Assembly (NCBI GenBank): GCA_007133715.1 | Contig: SLMF01000325.1 | Location: forward strand, 1-5,757 | Origin: Planctomycetaceae bacterium | GTDB taxonomy: Bacteria; Planctomycetota; Planctomycetia; Pirellulales; Pirellulaceae | Direction of reading: 5' to 3' | DNA length: 5,757 nucleotides | Part shown: piece by piece, positions 1 to 5,757 of the stretch | How positions within the stretch are numbered: the first letter of the stretch is position 1 | Layout of the letters: each line of letters opens with the position of its first letter | Made by a program: the position numbers and the translations under genes | The notes under the pieces: model-generated | The model's input: only the letters and a program-made list of their open reading frames with translations | Told to the model about the DNA's origin: nothing | Databases searched by the model: none

Positions 1-1761
1 CTGGTCCGGTTGCAGGCTCTTCAGTCTGCGGCGGATCTCCTCGGCACGCTCCTGCAAGCGGCCGCGGCGGGCTACCCATTCCCGCTTCTGCGCCTCGGCG
101 TCTTCCTCGCCGCGATCCCGCTCGGCCCGCGCCTCCGGTGACCGTTCCCCACGTTCCCGGGGCGTTTCCTCCCGTTCCCGCTCGGCCCGCGCCTCCGGTG
201 ACCGTTCCCCACGTTCCCGGGGCGTTTCCTCCCGTTCCTGTACCGCGTTCTGAGGCACGTCGCCCTCGGCTTCGGCTGCCAGCGTTGGCAGACCATCGAC
301 CGGGACAGGGCCCAGGAAGGCGGCCAGCGTGACCGCCGCCAAGGATTGACGCCACGAATTCACAAATACCTTCATCGTCGTTGCTCCTTCTGCTATCGGC
401 GCCCGGGTCCGAGCCCAGGCGGTACACGAAATCGCTGCCAACACAAAGACCACCGCCAACGTGACGGTCGCCATCCTCTTCCAACCTCGCTTCGCCGGGC
501 GCCAATTGTCCGGCGACAACTGCAGCAGCCGGACAACCCGCCGTTCGAGCCCGGACCGGCGACAGGGACCCGCCATCGCCAACGAAGCGCGGCGCGAGCC
601 GGATTCCATCCGCCGCGCCAAGCTCACCAACCCGGCGGCCAGCAGTCTTGCGCCCTGCGGCACCAGCAGACTCGCTTCGTCCGCTGCCAACTCGCCCACC
701 TCGCGCCAGCGCCGCCGCGCCCACCACACCGCCGGATGCCACCAAAGCAGGGCAGCCGCCAGATCGGCCAGCAGTTGCCAGCGAGGATCACCCGCGGCCA
801 AATGGGCGATCTCATGGGCCAAGATGGCGTCCTGCGGTGCTCGTTCAAAATCAACGAGAAAATCCACCGGAAGCACAAGTACGGGTCGCACGATCCCGAA
901 CGCAATGGGTGTGGTCAGCTGAGAAGATACCAACAGATCGATGTGCCGCCGCCAGCCCAGGCGGCTCGCCAACCGTTGGACCCGCAGCCGCAAACCCACG
1001 TCGTACATTCGCCGCTGACGTTGCCGGAACCGCAGCAGACGCCCGTGGGTGACCGCCTCGCGTACGCCAAGCACCAGGGCTCCCAGCCCCCACGCAATCA
1101 CCAGCCAACGGCCCCACGGGGGCTCCTTGTCTCGCGGGGTGCAAACCACCGCCACGCTGTCCTCGACCTGGGCAAGGGCGCCTTTCGACGGGCTGCTATG
1201 AACTCGAAGCGGCAGATGCTCCGGCACTTCGTCGCAGGCGTCAGACCCCCAACCAGAGCTTTCCCCGAAAGGGAGGGCGTCTGCTGTGGGAACCTCGTGA
1301 AGTGAATCCGCCACCGGCTCCCCGCGGGACCAGAGGGCAGAGAATTCATCGCTACGGGCTCTACTCCAGTGGGGAATGGGGTCGGGATCGGCCGGAACAT
1401 TCCGCTCTCCCGCGTTGTCGCCCCGCGTTTCCTGGTTGTCGTCGTCCGCACCGGCGTCCTCGTTGCCTCGCCCCTGACCTTGCCGGGATGTTGCCGCCGC
1501 CGGAGACGCTCGGAAAGACGGGATGTCAGCCGACGTGGTCGCCAGCTGCCACCACCGGACGAGCCCGCCCGCCAAGCCCGTCGCCTCGGCCACCAGTAAC
1601 GTCAACAGGCCCAGGATCGCGATCTGCCAAAATACCCGCTGCCACTGGATCGAACGACACAGAGCGGCCCCGAACGCGGCTGCCGCCACCAGCAAGCTGG
1701 TTCCGACCGCCACAACCAGGAACGTCCCCAGATAGCCCGGCGAAGGTGCAAACCCGCTCAT
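1..1761 (-). CDS. BlaR1/MecR1-like M56 membrane zinc metalloprotease (3' end beyond window)
   Basis: I translated this by hand from the minus strand: 587 residues are open with no stop, and the reading frame leaves the window, so the C-terminus is missing. The ATG (1759-1761) overlaps the repressor stop as ATGA. Hydrophobic segments lie at about 11-34, 43-66, 216-236 and 430-449. The zinc motif HEIAH is at 316-320, followed by a hydrophobic WWHPAVWW stretch and then GELAAD, whose Glu357 is the expected third zinc ligand. This order matches BlaR1/MecR1, where the protease loop lies in the cytoplasm between the third and fourth membrane segments. Family knowledge: signal binding outside activates the protease, which leads to loss of the BlaI-type repressor. 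Unusual points are a long (about 150-residue) acidic loop between segments 2 and 3, no recognisable penicillin-binding sensor in the visible part, a second signal-like hydrophobic stretch from residue 463, a duplicated Arg/Glu-rich 20-mer (508-547) and a likely coiled coil (about 560-587). The trigger is unknown. Confidence 0.93.
   Translation of the reverse strand, partial: MSGFAPSPGYLGTFLVVAVGTSLLVAAAAFGAALCRSIQWQRVFWQIAILGLLTLLVAEATGLAGGLVRWWQLATTSADIPSFRASPAAATSRQGQGRGNEDAGADDDNQETRGDNAGERNVPADPDPIPHWSRARSDEFSALWSRGEPVADSLHEVPTADALPFGESSGWGSDACDEVPEHLPLRVHSSPSKGALAQVEDSVAVVCTPRDKEPPWGRWLVIAWGLGALVLGVREAVTHGRLLRFRQRQRRMYDVGLRLRVQRLASRLGWRRHIDLLVSSQLTTPIAFGIVRPVLVLPVDFLVDFERAPQDAILAHEIAHLAAGDPRWQLLADLAAALLWWHPAVWWARRRWREVGELAADEASLLVPQGARLLAAGLVSLARRMESGSRRASLAMAGPCRRSGLERRVVRLLQLSPDNWRPAKRGWKRMATVTLAVVFVLAAISCTAWARTRAPIAEGATTMKVFVNSWRQSLAAVTLAAFLGPVPVDGLPTLAAEAEGDVPQNAVQEREETPRERGERSPEARAEREREETPRERGERSPEARAERDRGEEDAEAQKREWVARRGRLQERAEEIRRRLKSLQPDQ
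121..240 (-). repeat. Two-copy 60-bp tandem repeat inside the M56 gene
   Basis: The units 121-180 and 181-240 are identical except for one base (c at 179, t at 239). Sixty bases is 20 codons, so the frame is kept. Each unit encodes a highly charged Arg/Glu-rich 20-mer containing the pieces EETPRERGER and SPEARAE; the single difference changes Arg to Gln. Near-identity at the DNA level, including third positions, points to a recent duplication. The segment lies after the last membrane segments, so it is probably extracytoplasmic. It could be a flexible linker or a charged coil. Confidence 0.95.
373..390 (-). promoter_or_regulatory. Strong internal ribosome binding site and ATG in frame within the M56 gene
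   Basis: Reading the minus strand, GAAGGAG (384-390) stands 8 nt before an ATG (373-375) that is in the same frame as the M56 protease (its Met463). The residues from this ATG look like a Sec signal peptide: MKVFVNSWRQ, a hydrophobic LAAVTLAAFLG core, then a possible AxA-type cleavage region (LAAEA, about 494-498). A TAG (393-395) lies just before the ribosome binding site in the +1 frame relative to the protease. The arrangement resembles an ordinary gene junction (stop, Shine-Dalgarno, start of a secreted protein) that has become, or appears as, a continuous frame. It could equally be a genuine internal start or chance. Confidence 0.45.
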
Positions 1762-2141
1762 GACTTGTGCTTCCGTTGTTGGATCAGTTCCTCCAACCGG
1801 TCGAGTTCCTCGCGGCTGATTTCGCGGTGCTCCAACAAGTGCCGCACGGCCTCGGTCAAACTGCCTGCAAACAGACGATCAACCAGATCGCCGGCCACAC
1901 TCCCGCTCACCTCATCCACGTTGACCGACGCCCGATAGTGAAACTTCCGCCCCTCCTCCCGATGGCATACCAAACCCCGCGCCTCCATTTTGCGCAGCAT
2001 GGTGGCCACCGTGGTATAGGCCAATCGCGGTCGCCCGAGTTGCTCCTGCACCTGAGAGACCGTCGCTGATTTTGCATCCCACAGCACGCGCATGATCCGC
2101 AGCTGCAGTTCCCCCAGTCGCACCCCCCGCTTTTTCGGCAT
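1758..2141 (-). CDS. BlaI/MecI-family transcriptional repressor
   Basis: This is a 127-residue protein, the usual length for the Penicillinase_R family. Residues about 8-72 form the winged helix-turn-helix, with the family-typical LGELQLRIMRVLW start, the recognition-helix region RLAYTTVATMLRKMEARGLV, and a basic wing (HREEGRKFHYR). The C-terminal dimerisation part carries the typical LVDRLFAGS (86-94) followed by a leucine-rich acidic helix. BlaI proteins bind ACTAC/GTAGT dyads as dimers and are inactivated, directly or indirectly, by the partner M56 protease. That partner is encoded immediately downstream with a 4-bp overlap, which implies translational coupling. The ATG is supported by an AGGAGG ribosome binding site 6 nt upstream. 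Two matching dyads lie over its own promoter, so autorepression is likely. Targets beyond its own operon cannot be told from this window. It is not necessarily concerned with beta-lactams. Confidence 0.97.
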   Translation of the reverse strand: MPKKRGVRLGELQLRIMRVLWDAKSATVSQVQEQLGRPRLAYTTVATMLRKMEARGLVCHREEGRKFHYRASVNVDEVSGSVAGDLVDRLFAGSLTEAVRHLLEHREISREELDRLEELIQQRKHKS

Positions 2142-2147
2142 TCGAAC

Positions 2148-2153
2148 CCTCCT
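2148..2153 (-). promoter_or_regulatory. Ribosome binding site of the BlaI-like gene
   Basis: AGGAGG on the minus strand, 6 nt before the ATG at 2139-2141. It is a full consensus Shine-Dalgarno sequence and fixes the start codon of the repressor. Confidence 0.85.
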
Positions 2154-2166
2154 GGCAATTCGTTCA

Positions 2167-2194
2167 ACTACTTCAGTAATACTACCAAGTTAGT
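2167..2194. promoter_or_regulatory. Two abutting BlaI-type operators
   Basis: On the plus strand, 2167-2180 reads ACTAC-TTCA-GTAAT and 2181-2194 reads ACTAC-CAAG-TTAGT. Each matches the known BlaI/MecI dyad ACTAC-N4-GTAGT at 9 of its 10 arm positions, and the second begins at the base after the first ends. The pair covers the -10 box, part of the spacer and the likely transcription start of the repressor promoter, so bound repressor would block polymerase. The sequence match is seen directly; binding is inferred. Confidence 0.7.
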
Positions 2195-2208
2195 TGCGAG
2201 TTTGTCAA
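2179..2208 (-). promoter_or_regulatory. Promoter of the repressor-protease operon
   Basis: Reading the minus strand, a perfect -35 box TTGACA (2203-2208) and a -10-like TAGTAT (2179-2184, 4 of 6 bases of TATAAT) are separated by 18 bp. It lies about 40 bp upstream of the BlaI-like ATG. The -10 box is embedded in the operator pair, which supports a repressed, inducible promoter. Confidence 0.65.
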
Positions 2209-2700
2209 GGGAGACAATTGCTCCGGGCCGAAATTTTCGGTGGCTTGACAGGCGACCAAGCGTGTGCTGCGCCCGCTGGCCGGAGATATGCACCCCCGCT
2301 TCGGGAATCACACGCACGGCGTTCGCGTTCAAGCCGTGCGTCTCGGCGCCCGCCGAAGAGGCTTCCCGCAAGATAAGTGCACGAATCCGGTTTGCCGCTG
2401 GCAGCCCACGCTGCCCCCGCATAGCGGGATTCCGCAACCAAAAGCGCGTTGCTGGTGCCTTCCAAGGCATGATGCAAGAGGGCAATTCGTGCCAATGCGC
2501 GATCGTTCGGCTACGTTCTCAATGATGAACGTTCCCTCCGGTCAACAGCACCCGGCCCGCTCGGGCCAAGCGGGCTGTATGGAAGTGCAATTCGAGATTA
2601 CTCGAGACGCCACGCCTTGATCTTGACGTTGCACGAGTATTCGTCCGGCAGGTATGCACCGCGGGAGCGGCGGGTCGGGTTTCCCGAGGAAAGGCCCGGT
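2209..2700. other. Intergenic stretch without a convincing gene
   Basis: This lies between the repressor promoter and the end of the glycine-zipper gene. Short open frames exist on both strands (for example 2202-2525 plus and 2205-2495 minus). They overlap one another, have no clear ribosome binding site, and their translations (rich in Arg, Ala, Cys and Pro) resemble no family I know. GC-rich hairpins occur at 2553-2577 and 2675-2687. It may hold the long 3' untranslated region of the lipoprotein gene, a decayed gene, or an RNA that I cannot recognise. Confidence 0.6.
2553..2577. other. GC-rich hairpin, possible transcription end structure
   Basis: GCCCGCT (2555-2561) and AGCGGGC (2569-2575) are perfect inverted arms around a 7-nt loop; the stem can extend to 2553/2577 with one G-T pair. 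There is no run of T on either side, so it is not a classical intrinsic terminator. It lies about 125 bp past the stop of the minus-strand lipoprotein gene. A smaller perfect hairpin, TCGGG-TTT-CCCGA, lies at 2675-2687, close behind that stop. Confidence 0.35.
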
Positions 2701-3339
2701 TTACCAGGAGCGGCGGCCCCGGCCGCCACCCCAAGTGCCGCCCCGGCCGCTTCTGAAATAGAAATGGTAGCGAGGAATGGGGGGTGGGCGTACGGAATGA
2801 TGGTGCTCGACGACCACCGTTTCGCGATAAAGCGGTCGCGAGACGGGTTCCATCGCGGTGGACAACGGGGCTCGCTGCATTGCCTGGATCAGGGAATCGG
2901 GAACTCCCGCCTGCGACAGGGCGACCAGATCCTCCGGCTCCAAGCGATGGGTCAAGCCCGTGGTTTGAATGTGTGTGATGATCACCTCTTCCGGCAGTTG
3001 CGATTGAAGCATGCCGATCACGCAACCGGGAGTCACCCCCTGAGTTACGAGGGTCTCCCACGCGCGCTCTTGCCGTTCCGCTTGCTCGCGTGCCACTTTT
3101 TTGTCCTGCGCTTCGCCGATTGCGGCACCGGCAACGGCGCCGGCGGCGGTTCCGATTGCGGCTCCCGCCAAGGTATTTTGGTTGTGATTGCCAATCGCCG
3201 CACCGCCCAAGCCGCCGAGTGCTGCCCCGATCAGGGTGCCTTGCGTCCGATTTTCGTGGGGAGACGGCCCGCTGGCACACGAGGCCAGCGAGAGAATCGG
3301 AACCAGCAGCAACAGCTTGGTTTTCATCTTCTTACTCAT
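2701..3339 (-). CDS. Glycine-zipper lipoprotein of unknown function
   Basis: From the ATG at 3339 this is 212 residues. Residues 1-20 form a lipoprotein signal (MSKKMKTK, then LLLLVPILSLAS) with lipobox LASC and Cys21 as the lipidated residue, so the product should be anchored in a membrane facing the periplasm. Residues about 34-77 form two GxxxG-rich glycine-zipper hairpins (GAALGGLGGAAIG and AGAAIGTAAGAVAGAAIG). A short charged helix follows (about 79-95), then two similar helical units, VTPGCVIGMLQSQLPEEVI (from about 102) and EPEDLVALSQAGVPDSLIQAM (from about 134). The tail has a His cluster, RPPP and a Gly/Arg-rich end. Glycine zippers of this kind occur in outer-membrane or envelope-stress lipoproteins; the exact role is unknown. 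The frame opens up to 3420, but that longer start would bury the signal. A second ATG at 3327 (MKTK) is equally possible and better spaced from AAGGA. It is transcribed divergently from the pump genes. Confidence 0.85.
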   Translation of the reverse strand: MSKKMKTKLLLLVPILSLASCASGPSPHENRTQGTLIGAALGGLGGAAIGNHNQNTLAGAAIGTAAGAVAGAAIGEAQDKKVAREQAERQERAWETLVTQGVTPGCVIGMLQSQLPEEVIITHIQTTGLTHRLEPEDLVALSQAGVPDSLIQAMQRAPLSTAMEPVSRPLYRETVVVEHHHSVRPPPIPRYHFYFRSGRGGTWGGGRGRRSW

Positions 3340-3791
3340 TCCTTGAGGGAGACCTGGCCAGACGGCATCCACTGCGACCGGAGAAATGGAGCCGGGGGGG
3401 GCGCTCTGAGATCTTTCCATCGGCGAAAACCCCGGTGCCTTCTGAAGGTAGATGGTGGGATTTTGCGCTGAAAGTCTAGCAGTTTTGTTTGTCGGCGGTT
3501 ACCCGCATTGTTGGCGGCATCGAGATCGGGCTGGGATGTACGCTTTTTTCGCCCCCGTCGTCCGCGAATTGCGCAAAGGTTGCACAAGGGGGACTCGGAT
3601 TCACTGCCGACGGGTACGTGAACCTCGGCGATCCGGCGAATCAGGCGAGCCCCCGCACCCACCAGCACGTGCCGCTCACTCGCCAGCTCTTGACACGTTA
3701 GAATAATGCCCGGGTTGCAATCTGACGCATGATGCCAGAGCCTTGACGGGGATTTTGAAAGCCACCGATTCGGCTGAGGAGTTTCGCTGAC
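3340..3791. other. Divergent intergenic region between lipoprotein and efflux genes
   Basis: No convincing gene lies here; the small open frames have unremarkable composition and no family signature. It must hold the promoters of the lipoprotein (leftward) and of the pump operon (rightward). A perfect TTGACA lies at 3690-3695 on the plus strand, but no -10 box stands at the right distance; TAGAAT (3699-3704) is too close to pair with it. A second -35-like TTGACG lies at 3743-3748, again without a good partner. I therefore call no promoter. I saw no copy of the ACTAC/GTAGT dyad here. Confidence 0.6.
3775..3781 (+). promoter_or_regulatory. Ribosome binding site of the adaptor gene
   Basis: TGAGGAG ends 10 nt before the ATG at 3792. 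It supports that start over the in-frame ATG at 3813, which would also cut into the basic N-terminal end of the membrane anchor. Confidence 0.7.
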
Positions 3792-5051
3792 ATGGTCCGC
3801 TCGCGACGAACAATGCAGGCCTTGATCTTCATCGCAATCATCGCGGTGGCCGGTTGGGTAATCCACCATCATGCCGACGGGGAGCACGAACCGGTAACCC
3901 CCGCTCAGGGTGGAACGCCCACATCCACCGCAGCGCGCGAGGTCACGGTGGCGATGGTCCAGCAGGAACCGATCGAGCGTTTCGTGGAAGCGGTCGGCGC
4001 GATGCACCCCCTGGAGGAAGTCACGCTCAAAGTCAAAGTGGCGGGTCGCTTGGCAGAGGTGCTGGCCGACCTGGGCGATCAGCTCGACCAGGGACAGGTC
4101 GTGGCGCGCGTCGAGCAGAAAGATTACGATTTGGAGGTGCGACGAGCCAGTGCGCAGGTGGACCAAGCGTTAGCTCTGTTGGGCTTGGATAATAACTCTC
4201 AGGGACTGGGAGATCTGGAGCAGTTGAGTCTGGTGCGGCAGGCTCGGGCCACGCTGCAGGAAGCAGAGCGTCATTTGCGTCGCCTGCAGCAGCTCTCCCA
4301 ACCCGGTGCCATCTCGGAGGCCGAGCGGGACAACGCGGAAGTGGCCGTGGAATTGGCCAGTGGCAAGCTGGAGGATGCGTTGCAGGAGGCCCGGCACCGC
4401 GTGGCGACCCTGACCGAACGGCGGGCAACGCTGGCGATTGCCGAGCACGAATTGAGCGAGACGATCCTGCGTGCCCCGTTTGAAGGGGCGGTGACGCAGC
4501 GATTGGCGGATGCGGGTGAGTACCTGCAGGTGGGCGAACCCGTGTTATCGCTGGTTCGCACGGACACGCTCCGTTTGCGGCTGGAGGTTCCCGAGCGTCT
4601 GGCCCCGCATATCCAACTCGGTCAGACGGTACGTTTTCAGGCGGATCAGCAGGGCGAGGTGTTCGAGGCGCGGGTTGAGCGTTTGAGTCCGGTGATTGAA
4701 CCGGGCAGTCGGGTGCTGATGGTGGAGGCTCAGGTGGCGGGTGCGGAAGGTCTTCGTCCGGGCAGTTTTGTGCGGGGTCAAATCGTGATCGAGGCGGAGG
4801 ATCCAGCCCTGACGTTACCCGCCTCGGCCCTGGTTTCGTTTGCGGGGGTGCAGCGCGTGTTTGTGGTCCGGGACGGTCGCGCGGTCGAGCGGGAGGTTTC
4901 GCTTGGCCAGCGCGTGGGTTCCCGTGTCGAAGTCCACGGGCTGGATGCCGGGGAACTGGTGGTGTTAGAACCCGGCAATTTGCGAGCAGGGACGGAAGTC
5001 AGCTTTGCGACTCCGGCCGCCGCGCAGATGGCCGGAGTTCACGAAGGGTAG
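3792..5051 (+). CDS. RND efflux periplasmic adaptor (membrane fusion protein, AcrA/MexA type)
   Basis: This 419-residue protein has the usual length and domain order of the family. A basic N-terminus (MVRSRR) and one hydrophobic segment (about 10-25) give an inner-membrane anchor; there is no lipobox cysteine. The first half of the lipoyl domain lies at about 72-112, with VAGRLAEVLADLGDQLDQGQVV. The alpha-helical hairpin spans about 113-225 and the second lipoyl half follows (RAPFEGAVTQRL, 227-238). The beta-barrel is at about 255-335 and the membrane-proximal domain at about 340-405 (LPASALV). The hairpin tip carries R164-x3-L168-x6-S175, the RLS motif that docks adaptors to TolC-family channels. 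Its role is to bridge the RND pump to an outer-membrane channel across the periplasm. The transporter gene begins directly after its stop, so the two form an operon. The substrate cannot be told from the sequence. No regulator of the TetR type is adjacent. Confidence 0.97.
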   Translation: MVRSRRTMQALIFIAIIAVAGWVIHHHADGEHEPVTPAQGGTPTSTAAREVTVAMVQQEPIERFVEAVGAMHPLEEVTLKVKVAGRLAEVLADLGDQLDQGQVVARVEQKDYDLEVRRASAQVDQALALLGLDNNSQGLGDLEQLSLVRQARATLQEAERHLRRLQQLSQPGAISEAERDNAEVAVELASGKLEDALQEARHRVATLTERRATLAIAEHELSETILRAPFEGAVTQRLADAGEYLQVGEPVLSLVRTDTLRLRLEVPERLAPHIQLGQTVRFQADQQGEVFEARVERLSPVIEPGSRVLMVEAQVAGAEGLRPGSFVRGQIVIEAEDPALTLPASALVSFAGVQRVFVVRDGRAVEREVSLGQRVGSRVEVHGLDAGELVVLEPGNLRAGTEVSFATPAAAQMAGVHEG

Positions 5052-5757
5052 ATGGTCATGCAACAGTTGGTGCGGGTGTGTATTCAGCGGCCGGTGTTTG
5101 CGTCCATGTTGATGTTGTCGCTGGTGGTGGTGGGCGCGGCGGGTTTCGGGCGTCTGGGCGTGGATCGTTTTCCTGCCATCGACATGCCGACGGTGGTGAT
5201 TCAGACCGAGCTGGCGGGCGCGTCGGCGGAGGAGATCGAGACGCAGATTACCGAGCGGCTGGAGGAGGCGGTCAACACGATCGCGGGGATCGAAGAATTG
5301 ACCTCGATTTCCGCTCCGGGCCGTTCGGTGATCCGCGTGCTGTTTCATCTGGATCACAACATTGATGTAGCGACCCAGGATGTGCGGGATCGCGTGGCCG
5401 CGGCCTTGCGTGACTTGCCGCCACAAGCCGAATTGCCCCTGGTGGCCAAGTTGGATAACGAGCGGTCGCCGGTGCTGGAGGTCGCTCTGTACGGCGAGCG
5501 GTCGTTGCGGGAGCTGACCGAACTGGCGGACAAGACGTTGAAGCGGCGTTTGGAACGCGTGCCCGGCGTGGGGGAAGTCGCGGTCGTCGGGGGACTGGAA
5601 CGCGCGATCAGTCTCTGGATCGACGCCGACCGCCTGGCCGCCTACTCGCTTTCGATCACCGACGTACGGGATGCCGTCCAGCGTCAGAACGCCGATGTCC
5701 CCGGCGGGCATGTCACGGCGGGCGTTCGGGAACAGACGTTGCGAACGGTCGGCCGGA
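5052..5757 (+). CDS. RND efflux transporter, HAE type (N-terminal 235 residues; 3' end beyond window)
   Basis: The reading frame is open from the ATG at 5052 to the window edge; full members have over 1,000 residues, so only about a quarter is visible. The N-terminus CIQRPVFASMLMLSLVVVG is the family's cytoplasmic start and first membrane helix (about 14-33), followed by RLGVDRFPAIDMPTVVIQT. The next part is the periplasmic porter domain, with typical stretches TERLEEAVNTIAGIEEL, ATQDVRDRVAAALRDLP and RLAAYSLSITDVRDAVQRQN. These fit the hydrophobe/amphiphile efflux (AcrB/MexB-like) group better than the metal-pumping CusA group, although the residues that decide this lie outside the window. 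The pump uses proton influx to drive drugs or other amphiphiles outward. ATG 5052 abuts the adaptor's TAG with no gap; ATG 5058 (MQQL) has the better distance, about 9 nt, from GAAGGG and may be the real start. Translational coupling to the adaptor is likely. Confidence 0.97.
   Translation, partial: MVMQQLVRVCIQRPVFASMLMLSLVVVGAAGFGRLGVDRFPAIDMPTVVIQTELAGASAEEIETQITERLEEAVNTIAGIEELTSISAPGRSVIRVLFHLDHNIDVATQDVRDRVAAALRDLPPQAELPLVAKLDNERSPVLEVALYGERSLRELTELADKTLKRRLERVPGVGEVAVVGGLERAISLWIDADRLAAYSLSITDVRDAVQRQNADVPGGHVTAGVREQTLRTVGR

Noticed and set aside
121..240. CRISPR-like or other non-coding direct repeat
   Set aside because: The two 60-bp units abut without spacers, and the length is a multiple of three inside an open protease frame, so it is a coding tandem duplication.
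346..1305. Long plus-strand open frame (319 residues)
   Set aside because: It is antisense to the M56 protease, whose frame carries HEIAH and membrane segments. The plus-strand product is Arg/Pro/His-rich, without family features, as expected from a GC-rich shadow frame.
2519..3280. Minus-strand 253-residue frame overlapping the lipoprotein
   Set aside because: It is another frame of the glycine-zipper gene, with Arg/Ser-rich low-complexity sequence and no lipobox. The 2701-3339 frame has a clear signal and zipper pattern.
3690..3707. TTGACA followed by TAGAAT as a promoter for the pump operon
   Set aside because: The two boxes are only 3 bp apart, and no -10-like box stands 16-19 bp after TTGACA, so they do not form a normal sigma70 promoter.
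3336..4166. Minus-strand open frame of 276 residues across the divergent region
   Set aside because: It covers the antisense of the adaptor's first 125 codons and the start of the lipoprotein; it has no ribosome binding site of note and no recognisable domain.
4965..5711. Minus-strand open frame of 248 residues
   Set aside because: It is antisense to the RND transporter. The His/Arg/Gln-rich product is typical of the reverse frame of this conserved gene.

Overview
The window is GC-rich and gene-dense, with five protein genes in two divergent blocks. I recognise no RNA gene, insertion sequence, integrase or CRISPR array. The gene set (a BlaI/M56 regulator pair with a long non-PBP C-terminus, a glycine-zipper lipoprotein, and an adaptor plus RND pump) and the base composition suggest a Gram-negative-type, double-membraned bacterium. 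Planctomycetota, where BlaI/M56 pairs are abundant, is my best guess. That assignment is inference; nothing in the window proves the phylum.

Left block, all on the minus strand. A BlaI/MecI-family repressor (1758-2141) is followed, with a 4-bp ATGA stop/start overlap, by a BlaR1/MecR1-like M56 membrane zinc protease that runs off the left edge (1761 down to 1). Upstream of the repressor lie a good sigma70-type promoter (TTGACA, 18 bp, TAGTAT) and two abutting 14-bp dyads of the ACTAC-N4-GTAGT kind. These are very probably the repressor's own operators, so the pair looks autoregulated. The protease gene has two oddities near its 3' part: a strong ribosome binding site with an ATG and signal-peptide-like sequence in the same frame, and a nearly perfect 60-bp tandem repeat coding for a charged segment.

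Middle. The stretch 2209-2700 has no convincing gene, only GC-rich hairpins. A glycine-zipper lipoprotein gene (2701-3339, minus) follows it.

Right block, plus strand. After a roughly 450-bp divergent intergenic region comes a two-gene efflux operon: a periplasmic adaptor of the AcrA/MexA type (3792-5051), then an RND transporter of the hydrophobe/amphiphile efflux type. The transporter's ATG directly follows the adaptor stop, and the gene runs off the right edge. Together they would form the inner-membrane part of a tripartite pump; no TolC-like outer-membrane gene is in view.

Expected logic: the M56 protease senses a signal through its extracytoplasmic parts and inactivates the BlaI-like repressor, releasing the repressor's promoter. 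Whether the lipoprotein or the pump belongs to that regulon is not shown: by eye I found no further copies of the operator dyad in front of them.
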